Assembly (NCBI RefSeq): GCF_003255815.1
Contig: NC_037686.1
Span: 55,649,888 to 55,713,887, forward strand
Length of the DNA stretch: 64,000 nt
Reading direction: 5' to 3'
Source of the DNA: Theropithecus gelada
Lineage: Eukaryota; Chordata; Mammalia; Primates; Cercopithecidae
A program made the position numbers and the translations under genes. Positions 11,241 through 22,240 of the stretch are shown here, piece by piece; positions within the stretch are counted from its first letter, which is position 1; the number at the start of each line of letters is the position of its first letter. Under the pieces are notes generated by a model. That model saw nothing but the letters and a program-made list of their open reading frames with translations. It was not told the DNA's origin and did no database searches.

Positions 11241-12085
11241 ATTGTTACTTGGAAAAGGAAAATGCTAGAATAATAAAGGCTACTTGCTCTGAAGTGTGTA
11301 CATGTGGTTTTTTGATTAATATTTTTTTATGTATGTAGGTCTTTCTTATTTCAGGCAGGATCTCAGTTTTAATAGCTGCTGTGTAGGTGGGTCACAGTTT
11401 CTTTAGATAGCCCAGCTGGTAGTTTTCTCATTTGGGAATCAAACCATACCTTCTAAGTAGAGTGCTTTCCTCTCTTTGTGGTGGAGCCCTGATGTGCCCA
11501 GGTTGCGCTGAGTAGAAGCACTTAAATCTCCCATTCTGTTGTAGCTCATGGGACTGGGCAGTGGTGTAGCTAGTGGTAGCTTTTGTGGTCATCTTTGCAG
11601 CTCACTGCCTCGTGGCCATGTTAACATGATGAGTTTATGCTCTCATGATAGACGTTCCTAGTTCTGCATAGCTCACGCAGGACTGCCCTTGCTTGTAGCC
11701 TCGTTAATGTGGTTTCCTCCTGCTTGTTTCCAGCAGAAACAGCTTACGGTCTAGAATGAGGAAAGGAAGCCAACACAACTTGATGTTAAATCATTTTCTC
11801 TTAGTTGTCCAAAGGGAGTATTTAGTGGGATGCTTCATTTGAAATGGAATTTGTCTTCTTCAAAGTGGTTGCCACATGAAAGGATGCACCAGATGCAGAG
11901 GCCGCCTGGTGAGAAAGGAGGAGGTATAAGGTCGTCCTCTGGCCATTCTTCCAGCAAGATGTTTTGAGGGTCCTCCCAAGTACTCAGCGTGGGTTTATAT
12001 CAGTGAGCAAAATAGAAAAATTCTTTCCTTTATGGAGCTTACAATCTAGAGACAAAGGCAGAGAAAAAATAAGAAAATTCCTTGG
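11241..12085. other. unique intron sequence
   Basis: Nothing recognised. A TGAGCAAAATAGAAAAATTC-like stretch near 12000 is low in complexity only. Confidence 0.4.
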
Positions 12086-12268
12086 TATAGTAGGCCCTCC
12101 TTACCTGCGAGTTTCCCATTTCAGATTCAACCAGCCGTGGATCAAAACCTGCCGACACGGAGGGCTGAGTGTACTATGGCATTTTATGTCAGGGACTTGA
12201 GCATCTGTGGATTTTGGTACCTGCTGGGGTCCAGGAACTAATCCCCAGTGAATATGGAGCATTGACCA
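12086..12268 (+). mobile_element. Tigger-type DNA transposon relic (non-autonomous)
   Basis: The wording TAGTAGGCCCTCCTTACC, GATTCAACCAGCCGTGGATC and GACTTGAGCATCTGTGGATT belongs to the short Tigger-derived elements. The middle is deleted. No transposase frame is present. The exact subfamily is not assigned. Confidence 0.6.
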
Positions 12269-12269
12269 T

Positions 12270-12483
12270 ACATTGGTGATCACCTCACACTTCTCAGAAC
12301 CTTTCCACATATCCCATTTCACTCACCTTAAAAGCCAGAGTCCTCACAAGGCCTGAAGGTCCCACAGGGTCTGCTGCTTGCCCCATATCCCCTGCCCATT
12401 TACCTTCTGACCTCGTTGCCTTATAATCAGTGTTCTCAGGTCTCTCGGACATGCCAAGTATGCTCCTTTTACAAAGTTTTTGT
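12270..12483 (+). repeat. L2 fragment, part 1
   Basis: CTTAAAAGCCAGAGTCCTCA, CTTACCTTCTGACCTC-like text and CGGACATGCCAAGTATGCTC match the L2 3' region. It is interrupted by the AluJ and continues beyond it. Confidence 0.7.
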
Positions 12484-12794
12484 ATTATTATTATTTTTTA
12501 AATTTGAGACTGGATCTGGCTTTATTGCCCAGGCTGGAGTGCCGTGGTATGATCAAAGCTCACTGCAACCTCGACCTTCTGGGCTCAAGTGATCCTTCCA
12601 CCTCAGCCTCCCAAGTGGCTGGGACTATAAGCATGCACCACCACGCCCAGCTAATTAAAAATTTTTTTTCTTAGTAGAGATGATGGTCTCACTATGTTGC
12701 CCAAGCTGGTCTTAAACTTCTGGGCTCAAACAGTCCTCCCACCCCAGCCTCCCAAAGTGCTGGGATTACAGGCGTGAGCCACCATACCTGGCTA
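12484..12794 (-). repeat. Alu (J-like) inserted in L2
   Basis: (TTA)n tail, then GAGACTGGATCTGGCTTTAT. J-type TTCTGGGCTCAAACAGTCC. Ends CCATACCTGGC. Confidence 0.88.
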
Positions 12795-13000
12795 AGGCAT
12801 GCTTTTCTAAGGGCTCTAACTCTGGGTACTTCCTCTGCCTGGCAGCATCTTCTTCCAGATAAATCGTATCAGCCAACTTTTCCTGTTTTTCCTTGCTAAA
12901 TGTCATCTTTTCAGTGGGGACCACCCTCACTAACCTATTTAAATTACAATCCACCACCTTCCTAGCAATCTCGACCCCCTTTCTCAAGCTGGGTTTTTTT
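12795..13000 (+). repeat. L2 fragment, part 2
   Basis: CTTCCTCTGCCTGGCAGCAT, GCTAAATGTCATCTTTTCAG and CCTATTTAAATTACAATCC match the L2 3' end. The - strand open frame at 12766-12987 is the antisense of this repeat and not a gene. Confidence 0.75.
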
Positions 13001-13079
13001 TTTTTTTATTTGTAGCGCTTACCATTTTTTTTTAACGTATAATTTATTTATTTGTAAAGAAAGCTTAATAGGGGAGGGA

Positions 13080-13200
13080 TCTTCATTTTGTTTTCTGAAG
13101 TATATTAAGGGCTTACCTAGAGCAGTAATTGGCACCTCTAGTAGATACTCAGTAAACATGTTGAATGAATGAAAATGAAAAGTACAATGGAAAAAATAAA
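13080..13200 (+). repeat. L2 3' end fragment
   Basis: CTAGAGCAGTAATTGGCACC, GTAGATACTCAGTAAACATG and TTGAATGAATGAA are typical of the L2 terminus. Confidence 0.65.
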
Positions 13201-13206
13201 GAAGGG

Positions 13207-13300
13207 TTGTATTAGTTTCCTGTGGCTGCTGTAACATATTAACAAACCCTCGGTGGCTTAAAACAATAGAAATTTGTGATCTCATGGTATATATTGCACA
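13207..13300 (-). repeat. MLT1/MaLR LTR end fragment
   Basis: GTATTAGTTTCCTGTGGCTG, CTGTAACATATTAACAAACC and GGTGGCTTAAAACAATAGAA are the reverse complement of the 3' end of a mammalian MaLR LTR. Only about 90 bp remain. Confidence 0.75.
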
Positions 13301-13715
13301 TATAATTATTCATCCATATAATATATGGAGGTGTGTGTGTTATGTTAAAAATTGTTTTCATAAATGGAATGTGTCATGCTGCAGTTTGCATTTGTATCAA
13401 GTCAGATTGATACATATGGTTCTAGCTCCTTCATTTTAACTGCAGCTCTAAGCAGCTGATTCTCTTTCTCTCCTGGTTTCAGAATATGTAAATCCCAGAG
13501 AAGTCCTTTGATTAACCTAACTTGGGTCCCATGCTAGCATGGATCAACCTGTGGCTTCAGCAGATAGGACACTCAGATTGCTCAGACCTGGAGTGCATGC
13601 CTACCCACGAATCCAGAGCATCTGGGTACTTTGTTTGCAGTTCCCCTTAGGATCATGAGTTTGAAAGAGAAAGGATTTGGGGCAGACAAAAAATACAGAT
13701 TTCTACTGAGGCTTC
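13301..13715. other. unique intron sequence
   Basis: No feature recognised. Confidence 0.4.
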
Positions 13716-13965
13716 AAGTTTGGGCTCGGACATTACATCCTCTGGGAATCCTTTTCTGACCCCTGGGATTCTGTTCTGTGTCCTTGCACTTCCTATTCTT
13801 GTAGCAGTTATCATGTGGTATCTTAATTACCCTGTCCTCTTGATGTGTACTCATTCAGGGCAGAGACTGTGTCTGTCTTGTTTTCCTGTTGTATCTCAGA
13901 AAATAAAAGGCCTGCCATACACCATTAAGTAGATGTTCAACACATATTTTTGAATGAATGATTCC
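13716..13965 (+). repeat. L2 3' end
   Basis: AGGGCAGAGACTGTGTCTGT, TTGTATCTCAGAAAATAAAA and TTTTTGAATGAATGATT reproduce the L2 terminus in order. The 70-codon open frame here is carried by the repeat. Confidence 0.8.
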
Positions 13966-14325
13966 ACTAACTAGCAGAGCTTTCAACCTCACTTTCTATA
14001 AACAGGTTCCCATCCACTTCCTATGAATGCCATAGGAATCCTGTGTGGCGTGGTGCTTTTGCACCTACTTTCAGACCCATTAACATTCTATCTCTTTTTA
14101 CATCTTTCTTTGTATGAGTGGTTTGGCCCTGTTTGGCATTTTCTTTTTCTTATTTAATGGTGAAAATTCACAGAAAGATAAAATAGGTAAAATGCAAACT
14201 CAGACTTTCTTGGTAAAGTCTTTAGAGATAAGTCCTGCCCAGCTTCTCTCACCCCAGTATACCTTTAGCTTTCATGTGTGCACAGTAATTTCTCCTAACC
14301 TCAAATATTCCATCAGCAGAACTGT
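13966..14325. other. unique intron sequence
   Basis: No recognised repeat or exon before the next Alu. Confidence 0.4.
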
Positions 14326-14618
14326 TTATTTTTTTGAGACAGAGTCTCTCTCTGTCGCCCAGGCTGGAGTGCGATGGCATGATCTCGGCTCACTGCAACC
14401 TCCACCTTCTGGGTTCAAGCGATTCTGCTGCCTCAGCCTCCCGAGTAGCTGAGATTACAGGCATCCCACCACCACGCCCAGCTAATTTTTGTATTTTTAG
14501 TAGAAACGGGGTTTCACCATGTTGGCCAGGCTGATCTCCAACTTCTGACCTCAAATGATCCACCTGCCTCGGCCTCCCAAAGTGCTAGGATTACAGATGT
14601 GAGCCACCGTGCCCAACC
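14326..14618 (-). repeat. Alu (S-like)
   Basis: GAGACAGAGTCTCTCTCTGT to CGTGCCCAACC, flanked by the duplication AGCAGAAC. Confidence 0.92.
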
Positions 14619-14699
14619 TAGCAGAACATATGCCAGATTTACTTCTGGATACTTTTAGCAGCAGGGGAGTATGAATTTTAGTGGATATAAAATGTGAAT

Positions 14700-14845
14700 G
14701 AAGCTGTGTATGGTGGCTCATGCCTGTAATCCAGCACTTTGGGAGGCTGATGTGAGAGGATCAACCTAGCCCAGTAGTTTGAGACTATCCTGGGCAACAT
14801 GGCAAGACCCTGCCCCTACTTTATTATTTAAAAAAAATTTTTTTT
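14700..14845 (+). repeat. Alu left monomer fragment
   Basis: GAAGCTGTGTATGGTGGCTC through GGCAAGACCCTGCCCC. The right arm is missing and an A/T-rich tail follows. Confidence 0.75.
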
Positions 14846-14894
14846 AATGAAAAATAAAATATGAATGATTTGATTTGGAAATGGTAGTGTTAGT

Positions 14895-15120
14895 AGTAGT
14901 ACTAGCAATAGTAATAGCAGTTAACATTTACTGAGTGCTTTTTCTGTGCCAGGCATGTAGAAGTAGGTACCATCTTTATACCTGTATACAGATGAGAAAA
15001 CTGGATCTTACATCAGTGATCTATTCAAGTTATCTCAGCTCCTGAGTGGTGGCGCTGGGCTGTGAATCTGGACACTGAAGTCAGAACCATACATCTAAGG
15101 ACTATGTTCTACTGCCTTGT
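14895..15120 (+). repeat. MIR, near full length
   Basis: In order: GTTAACATTTACTGAGTGCT, CTGTGCCAGGCATG, CAGATGAGAAAACTGG, GAGTGGTGGCGCTGGGCTGT and TGTTCTACTGCC. It is the best preserved MIR in the window. Confidence 0.85.
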
Positions 15121-15976
15121 GTAATTAGGAACAGAAACCTGGGGTTTGGTAAAAGAAAAAGACACCAGATTGACCACAGATAAGCAGTGAAATTTCTGCC
15201 CTAAAGCTTCGGTAAAGATAAATAGGGAGAATTAACCAAAGTTTTAGAACTATATTCCCATTGCCTCTGTGAGGAGAGAAAACCAAGATGTGTGAAGGTG
15301 GGGCTAAAGCCACGTGCTGTAGCATAAATTGGCACTGTGTTACCTACAATGTTGGGAAGAACATTGGAGAAATACAGGGTGGTCCGTGAGTTTTCTGCTT
15401 CCCACATGAAAGTTGGTCTTTCTTTAGCCCTGAGATCCTGGCCGTGGGAGGAGTCATTTAACCAGGAAGGCATTGAACATCTGGATAAATACTTAGACAT
15501 AAAATAAGTTTTACATAAAATACTTACATGAAGCAAAGCACAATGAATCTATAAGCATTTCACTGAAACTGTGAAGAGAGGCAGCCTGGAAAGTTTGTAG
15601 CAGACAGGCAATAGAATCTGATTCTGCTATACCATGAATTGAAGATGTGTACAAGGTCAATGATACTCTTTTTCTTTATTTGTGCTATTTTTAAATCAGT
15701 ATATACAATGACTTTCATATGTTCAGTTTAGATCTTAGTATCTGTCTCTTGACCGTGTATTTACTCAATAGCTCTGAATTCTCTTTCTGTGGGAGAGAAT
15801 TATTCCTTATGTTTTCAGGAATAAAACTCCTACATTGGAGGAGTTTACTGATATCAATAAACCCAGTGGAGTAATCTGTGTTCTTTCCAGCCTGTCTCCT
15901 ATGCTAGGTTACTGTACATACCCTCCAGGCAGGGACATTTTCATGCTTTTATAAAGTATTTGGCTCGAATACTAAG
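15121..15976. other. unique intron sequence
   Basis: No recognised feature. A - strand open frame at 15201-15536 lacks domain, codon or splice support. Confidence 0.4.
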
Positions 15977-16342
15977 TACAGACAAGCATCACTTAATGAC
16001 AGGAATATATCCTGAGAAATGTGTTGTTAGGCAATTTCTTCATGGTGCAAACATCAGCGTGTACTTACACAAACCTAGATGGTGTAGCCAACTACACACT
16101 TAGGCTGTTGCTCCTAGGTTACAAACCTGTGTAGCATGTTACTGTACCGAATCTGTGGGCAGTTGTAACAAAATGGTAAGTATTTGTGTATCTAACCATA
16201 GAAAAGGCAGTGTGTTGTGCTGTGACATTATGATGGCTGCCATATCACTAGGTGATAGGAATTTTTCGGCTTTATAATCTTGTGGGACTGCTGTATATGA
16301 TATGGTATTGACTGAAAGGTTGGTATGCGGCATGTGACTGAA
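15977..16342 (+). mobile_element. MER2-like (Tigger-derived) DNA transposon, near full length
   Basis: The left end at 15979 (CAGACAAGCATCACTTAATG) and the right end at 16340 (TTGGTATGCGGCATGTGACTG) are diverged inverted termini. Internal text CTTACACAAACCTAGATGG and TGGTAAGTATTTGTGTATC fits MER2. A TA precedes the left end. No transposase is encoded. It sits about 140 bp upstream of the first visible PHLPP1 exon. Confidence 0.75.
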
Positions 16343-16483
16343 TACTGTGTTGGTTTATATTTGGACTAACAGTGCTACTTTCATAGAATACCTGTTCCAA
16401 ATTGGGATTATCTCATTTCTATCCATAGAAAGTAGTTATAGGATAAGTGGATGGTATTAAAATTAAGTTTTATCCCTCTTTAG

Positions 16484-16650
16484 GTTGCATCCCAGCGCAT
16501 TAGCTCAGTGGACCTCTCATGTTGTAGCCTGGAACATCTGCCTGCCAACCTCTTCTACAGCCAAGACCTCACTCATCTCAATTTAAAACAAAACTTCCTA
16601 AGGCAAAACCCTAGCCTTCCAGCTGCCAGGGGGCTTAATGAACTGCAAAG
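16484..16650 (+). CDS. PHLPP1: PHLPP1 exon A (first LRRs after the PH domain)
   Basis: 167 nt, entering in phase 0 and leaving with two bases of a split codon (AG|G, Arg). It encodes VASQRISSVDLSCCSLEHLP, then ANLFYSQDLTHLNLKQNFLR and QNPSLPAARGLNELQ. This covers the first two LRRs (ISSVDLSCCSLEHLP and LTHLNLKQNFL), which in PHLPP1 follow the PH domain directly. The acceptor is a pyrimidine-rich TTTTATCCCTCTTTAG and the donor CAAAG|GTAAGC is strong. The second repeat is longer than the usual 23 residues because of the insert PSLPAARGLNELQ. The next exon lies 35 kb downstream. Identity as PHLPP1 rather than PHLPP2 is from recall of the family and could be settled by alignment. Confidence 0.95.
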
Positions 16651-17157
16651 GTAAGCCTGCAGAAATGGGTGGATCATGAGGAAGGGGTGGGGGCAGAATG
16701 AACTTCTGCTTGTTATCTCTTGAATATTCTCACTAAAAAAACTAGTGTATAAACTTTCTCTTTCGGAAAACAGAGTAATAGGACTTTGTTTATTAGTGAG
16801 GACATTACCAATTCTCAATCTGAGATTTTTTTTAAGGTTCCTGCTTTTGAAACTAATGATTTATGATATTTATTAATTGGATAGAGTTGTGTAAGAACAA
16901 TTCTCCTTTAACAACTTTTATTCCTATCTAAAAATGCATCTGCAAACAATAACATTTGGTGTGTTACTTCTGAACTTCAGGTGTTTGTTCAGATTAAATT
17001 GTTTCTTTTGAAATTTATGAGAGGTCAGTTTTTCCCGTGAAAAGACATTTCCTTAGAAATTTAAGAACCAGCATTTAAATCCACTTATATCATGTCATCT
17101 GGGTGATTAATATGTAGGTTTCAAGAGTCACATGTTAAATAGAACCTGCTCCTTTAT
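16651..17157. other. unique intron sequence
   Basis: Start of the 35-kb intron. No repeat recognised. Confidence 0.4.
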
Positions 17158-17452
17158 TTTATTTTTTTTTTATTTTATTGAGACAGAGTCTTGCTCTGTC
17201 TCTCAGGCTGGAGTGCAGTGGCGTGATCCTGGCTCATTGTAGCCTCCTCCTGGGCCCAAGTGATTCACCTGCCTCAGCCTCCAGAGTAGCTGGGATTACA
17301 GGTGCCCACGCCCTCTTAATTTTTGTATTTTTAGTAGAGACAGGGTTTCACCATGTTGGCCAGGCTGGTCTTGAACTCTTGACCTCAAGTGATCTGCCCT
17401 TCTTGGGCTCCCAAAGTGCTGTGATTACAGGCGTGAGCCACCATGCCTGGCC
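17158..17452 (-). repeat. Alu (S-like) with shortened left arm
   Basis: TTATTTTATT tail, GAGACAGAGTCTTGCTCTGT, ending CATGCCTGGCC. Small deletions occur at GTAGCCTCCTCCTGGGCCC and near GTGCCCACGCCC. A weak duplication AGAA(C/T).TGCTC flanks it. Confidence 0.88.
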
Positions 17453-18110
17453 TAGAATGTGCTCATTTGTAACTAGAAAAGAGAGACTTGACTTGCCTGT
17501 CTCCAAAACAGATTTAAGAATTTACCACATTCATTTCCTTTCCTCTTTGGAGCAGTGATCGGTCTTCATTCTGTGGTAAATTAAACCTTTGATACTTATA
17601 TATTTGTTGCAAATATGTAGACTGTGTAACTGCGAAGAATATAACTTTTAAATAAATAATTGCTAGTTCATTTGTTTTTACATGACTGATATCAGGAATT
17701 AAAAAATATGATAACTATTGTGATTCTGTTTATGGTTTTTAACATCCAGAAAAAATAATCCAATACTTGCTTATAAAGTTTGTGGATGTAATTGGGAAAT
17801 GGAAGAGTATTTTAGTTGTCTTTTTAGGTAATTGTGAATATCCTTCCTTGATACTATACCAAAACTTGACAAGTGGTCATTTCTTAAATGTTAGTTCTAA
17901 TATGGAATCTAAATCTCTATTCGTGAGCTTTTTGAATTCTTTAACAGTAAGATCCATTGATCTGACTTGCAGTTTGATTTGACTCTTTACCCATGCATCA
18001 CTTTGTTGCATTAAGTGTTGGTCATTTGGAGAGTACTGCTTCGTTGTGTAACACAGATACTCCAAATGTTAATATATTTTATTATGGAATTTTAAGAATT
18101 CACATTTGTT
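17453..18110. other. unique intron sequence
   Basis: AT-rich. Short open frames on both strands at 17767-18065 overlap each other and show no domain. Confidence 0.4.
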
Positions 18111-18461
18111 AATATCACCACTGATTTATTTTTTGTTGTTGTTTATTTATTTATTTTTTTGAGATGAAGTCTCAGTCTGTCGCCCAGGCGGGAGTGCAGT
18201 GGTGCGATCTTGGCTCACTGCAACCTCTGCCTCCTGGGTTCTAGCGATTTTCCCGCCTCAACCTCTGGAGTAGCTGGGATTACAGGCATGCCCCCAACAC
18301 CTGGCTAATTTTTTGTATTTTTAGTAGCGATATGGTTTCTCCATGTTGGCCAGGCTGGTCTCGAACTCCTGACCTGAAGTGATCCGCCCACCTTGGCCTC
18401 CCAAAGTGATGGGATTACAGGCGTGAGCCACCATGCCCGACCAATATCACCACTGATTTAT
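18111..18461 (-). repeat. Alu with perfect 19-bp target duplication
   Basis: AATATCACCACTGATTTAT occurs at 18111-18129 and 18443-18461. The element between ends in CATGCCCGACC. The intact duplication points to a relatively recent insertion. Confidence 0.96.
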
Positions 18462-19115
18462 CAGTAAAGTCTTTCAAGTATTGGGATGTTGTTAAGCTTA
18501 CGGTGGAAACGAGTTTCCGCAATTTTAATTTTTAATTAGAAATGTGAAGGCCGTTATTGGCAGCGCATGCCATCAGTTGTTTTCCAGTAAGCTGCCTTCT
18601 CACTTCATTTTTGAGAAAATGTCTGCCAAATACCCAAGTATGAATAATAATCATTTGTCAGTTGTTCTTTCAAGTAAAGATGGGATTCTCTGTAAACAGT
18701 GACTGGTTTGGCCCACAGCTCACATCATCAGATAAGTGTTTTCCTTGAGATAACTATCATACTTCAGTGTGTACCAGAAGTGTTTTTTTTTGTGTACCTC
18801 CTATTTTATCACCCAGAAAATTAAAAAGACATATACTCAGGGGTTGAGATGTAATAAGAAATGACTTTCCTGTGTCATCAAGGACATTCTTAAGTAAAAC
18901 TGGCATTACAATTTTTTTAAAGAATATTTTTACTGTGGTTGCCTGGAAGAAAAGAATAGAGAAGAATATAATGACAACTTGGACAGTTTGGTGCTGCAGT
19001 GAATTAATTACATAGGCAGTCAAGACTCTAATAAGGATATTTTGCTCCAGCAATTTCTGATTGTCCCCTGTAGCTGACGTATACTATGAAAGTTACCACT
19101 GTGGTATTCTTCTTC
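18462..19115. other. unique intron sequence
   Basis: No recognised repeat. A - strand open frame at 18757-19053 is AT-rich and without support. Confidence 0.4.
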
Positions 19116-19971
19116 TTTTTTTTTTTTTTAATTGAAAGCAAGTTTATTAAGAAAGTAAAGGAATAAAGAATGGCTTACTCCATAGGTAAAGCAGACCTAA
19201 GAGCTGCTGGTTGGCTACTTTCATGGTTCTTTCTTTCTTTTTCTTTTCTTTTCTTTTTTTTTTTTGAGACATTGTTTTGCTGTCACCCAGGCTGGAGTGC
19301 AGTGGCAGCTCACTGCAGCCTTCGCCTCCCGGGCTCAAGTGATCCTCCTGCCTCAGCCTCCCAAATAGCTGGGATTACAGGCAGGTACCACCATCATGCA
19401 CAGCTAGAATTTATATTTTTAGTAGAGACGGGGTTTCACCATCTTGCCAGGCTGGTTTTGAACTCTTGAACTCAAGTGATCCACCCACCTTGGCCTCCCA
19501 AAGTGCCTGGCCCCTATGGTTGTTTCTTGATTGCATGCTGAACCAAGGGGTAGATTATTTATGAGTTTTCTGGGAAAGGGGTAGCCAAGTCCCAGAACTA
19601 AGGGTCCCTCCCCTTTTTAGACTATATAGGGTAACTTTCTGATACTGCCATGGGATTTGTAAACTGTCATGGTGCTGGTGGGAGTGTCTTTTAGCATGCT
19701 AATGCATTATAATCAGCATACAATGAGCAGTGAGGACAGCCAGAGGTCACTTTCATCACCATTTTGGTTTTGGTGACTTTTGGCCAGCTTCTTTAGGGCA
19801 TCCTGTTTTATCAGCAAGATCTTTGTGACCTGTATCTTGTGCTGACCTCCTATTTCATGTGTAAGTAAGAATGCCTAACCTCCTGGGAATGCAGCAGCCC
19901 AGTAGGGGTAAGCCTTATTTTACCCAGCCCCTGTTCAAGATGGAGTCACTCAGGTTTGAATGCCTCTGACA
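19116..19971 (-). mobile_element. ERV1-like LTR, - strand, interrupted by an Alu, ending in poly(A)
   Basis: Read on the - strand, it starts TGTCAGAGGCATTCAAACC at 19971, preceded by a purine-rich GAAGGGGGAAATA that looks like a polypurine tract. A polyadenylation signal AATAAA lies at 19148-19143. About 13 nt later the sequence becomes a run of 14 A (T14 at 19116-19129 on the + strand) instead of the expected U5. An Alu occupies 19226-19513. The family is ERV1-like by recall but unassigned. It carries no intact coding region. Confidence 0.65.
19226..19513 (-). repeat. Alu inserted in the LTR, right end deleted
   Basis: Long T/C tail, GAGACATTGTTTTGCTG, ending in CCCAAAGTGCCTGGCC. The GGATTACAGGCGTGAGCCACC segment is missing. 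Flanks ATGGTTCTTTCT and ATGGTTGTTTCT form the target duplication. Confidence 0.88.
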
Positions 19972-21050
19972 TATTTCCCCCTTCTGTTTTATTTTTTTAA
20001 TTTTTTAAAATTTGTTTATGTATTGTTTTTTTTTTTTTTTTGAGACAGAGTCTCGCTCCTGTTGCCCAGACTAGAATGCAGCGGTGCAGTCTCAGCTCAC
20101 TGCAACCTCCACCTCCCGGCTTCAAGCAGTTCTCCTGTCTCAGCCTCCTGAGTAGCAGGGACTACAGGCGCCCGCCACCACTTCCAGCTAATTTTTGTAT
20201 TTTTAGTAGAGGTGGGGGTTTCACCATGTTGGCCAGGCTGGTCTCGAACTCCTGACCTCAGGTAGTCTGCCCATGTCGGCCTCCCAAAGTGCTGGGATTA
20301 CAGACGTGAGCTACTGCACCCGGCTGCCCCTCCCTTTTATAAGGAGATCTTTAATCCTAAGGGTTGTAGAGGAATGAAGATCCATCTTCTGTAACTTCTT
20401 CAGGCTGAATAGGGACAATGATATTCCTGCCTAACTATGAGGGCCTCTTGTATTCAAGGTAGAGAGGAGGTCAGTCACAAAGCATTGGTCTGGCGAGGGC
20501 CATTGATAACTGTGAGTTCCAACAAGAAGTGCTATCTGGAAGAATAGTAAGTGTTCAATTTAAGAAAACATTCAGTAAGCTTATCTGCATTCCTACACAA
20601 AGAGTACAATAGCAATATATTCTACAACAGTAAAAAAAAAAAAAAAGATAAGTAAAATTATCCCAAGTAAACTAAATAAGAAGTCTTTCTATTAACTAGG
20701 CAGTTGTAGAACCAAGCTGATATGGGGTCCCTAGCTGATTCCAGTACATGCCCAGAATTAGAATACTGATCAAGATTTTTATATTACCCATCCCTTTTGT
20801 TTCTTCTGAGCAGCAGCAGAGATCACTGGTTGGTTCATGGGAATAAGTAGGATTAGTCTAAATTGCAGGAAAAAACCCTCAAAAACAACTGAGACTGGAA
20901 TCTAATAACAGGTAGACCACAGTTCTTGAAACATAATTTTTCTCTCTTCAGTCTCCCATTTTCACTAAAGACAAATGATAGGACTGATTTGTTTGCAAAA
21001 TACTTAAGCTTAGGTTTTATATGTTCTATGTATTGTTATTAATTTTGGAC
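19972..21050 (-). mobile_element. probable ERV internal sequence, degraded
   Basis: The sequence next to the LTR start includes CTTTTATAAGGAGATCTTTA, GAATGAAGATCCATCTTCTG and AGTTCCAACAAGAAGTGCTA. I recall such text as flanking this LTR type in primate genomes. It is split by an Alu at 20025-20324. Stop codons are frequent and no viral frame is readable. The right boundary is uncertain. Confidence 0.45.
20025..20324 (-). repeat. Alu (S-like)
   Basis: T18 tail, GAGACAGAGTCTCGCTCCTG, ending TGCACCCGGC. Inserted into the ERV-related sequence. Confidence 0.9.
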
Positions 21051-21051
21051 T

Positions 21052-21370
21052 GGCTGGATGCAATGGCTCAGTCCTATAATCCCACTTGGGAAGCTGAGGC
21101 AGGAAGATGGCTTGAGACCAGGAGTTTGAAACCAGCCTGTCAATGTCATGAGACCCCATCTCTATGAAAGAAAAATTTAAAAATTAGCTGGGTATAGTAG
21201 CACATGCTTGTAGTCTCAGCTACTTGGGAGGCTGAGGCATGAGGATTGCTTGAGGCCAGTAGTTTGAGGCTGCAGCGAGCCATGATTACGCTACTGCACT
21301 CCAGCCTAGGCAACAGAGGGAGAACCTATTTCAAAAATAAAATTAAATTAAAATAAAATAAAATAAAATA
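21052..21370 (+). repeat. Alu (J-like)
   Basis: Diverged head GGCTGGATGCAATGGCTCAG and J-type GAGGCTGCAGCGAGCCATG. The tail is an (AATAA)n series. Confidence 0.87.
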
Positions 21371-21645
21371 GTTGTACTGGCACTACAACAGTGAAGTTAA
21401 TATACTTTTTTTTAAAAATTATTTCGCTGAAAGGTTATAATCATTATTATCATTTTGTTTGTTTCTGGAGCTACCCATCATGAACTATCATCAATCAGTG
21501 TGTTCTGAGGTTTGAAATTATTGGGAAATATTTTTGCATATTTCACAGAAGTGTAGACTTTTGTACTTCTATTATAGAACATCAATGACTTTCTATCATA
21601 CTGGCAAATCTTGATGTCTTAGAACAGAATGGGGCATTAGAATTA
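21371..21645. other. unique intron sequence
   Basis: AT-rich, no recognised feature. Confidence 0.4.
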
Positions 21646-21649
21646 TCCA

Positions 21650-22062
21650 TACTATTAACCTAAATGCCCATCAATGAGAGACTGGATAAAGAAATGTGAT
21701 ACACCATGGAATACTATGCAGCCATAAAAAATGAAATTATGTCCTTTTCAGGGACACGGATGGAGCTGGAGGCTCTTATTCTTAGCAAACTAATGCAGGA
21801 ACAGAAAACCATATACTGCATGTTCTTACTTATAAGTGGGTGTCAAGTGATATGGACACATAGAGGGGAACAGCACACAGTGGGGCCTATTGGAGGTTGG
21901 AGGGCAGGAAGAAGGAGAGGATTAGGAAAAATAACAGATACTAGGCATAGTACCTGGGTGATGAAATATATGTACAACAAACCCTCATGACGCACATTCA
22001 CCTGTGTAACAAACCTGCTCATGTAGCCTTGAACTTAAAATAAAAGTTAAAAAAAAAAAAAA
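21650..22062 (+). mobile_element. L1 3' end, 5'-truncated
   Basis: Contains the C-terminal ORF2 text MEYYAAIKNEIMSFSGTRME with an early frame break, then the 3' UTR (GTGTAACAAACCTGCTCATG) and a 13-14 A tail at 22049-22062. Possible diverged target duplication AATTATCCATAC / AATCATCCAACC. It is non-functional: only the last 400 bp or so are present. Confidence 0.92.
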
Positions 22063-22240
22063 TCATCCAACCTAATGCTCTCTTTTAAAGATGGGGTCTA
22101 TGGGGATGTTAACTGCCAAATTCAGTTTAACGGTTACCTTTTAGGGAGACGGGGATAGGATTAGTGAATGGTTTGAACAAGGTTCCAACTATATCTGTAA
22201 TGTTTATTTCTTTAAAAAGAAAAATGAGAGACCAAAAGGT
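22063..22240. other. unique intron sequence
   Basis: Short spacer between the L1 end and the next Alu. Confidence 0.4.

Noticed and set aside
12766..12987. 73-codon - strand frame with protein-like composition
   Set aside because: It is the antisense of an L2 3' end (CTTCCTCTGCCTGGCAGCAT ... CCTATTTAAATTACAATCC) with its start in an AluJ.
1..16483. PH-domain exons of PHLPP1 upstream of exon A
   Set aside because: No segment with suitable splice sites and PH-like peptide was found. The preceding exon must end in phase 0 and probably lies outside the window.
21706..21990. Possible small gene starting MEYYAAIKNEIM
   Set aside because: This is the C-terminus of L1 ORF2 in a 5'-truncated L1 with a poly(A) tail.
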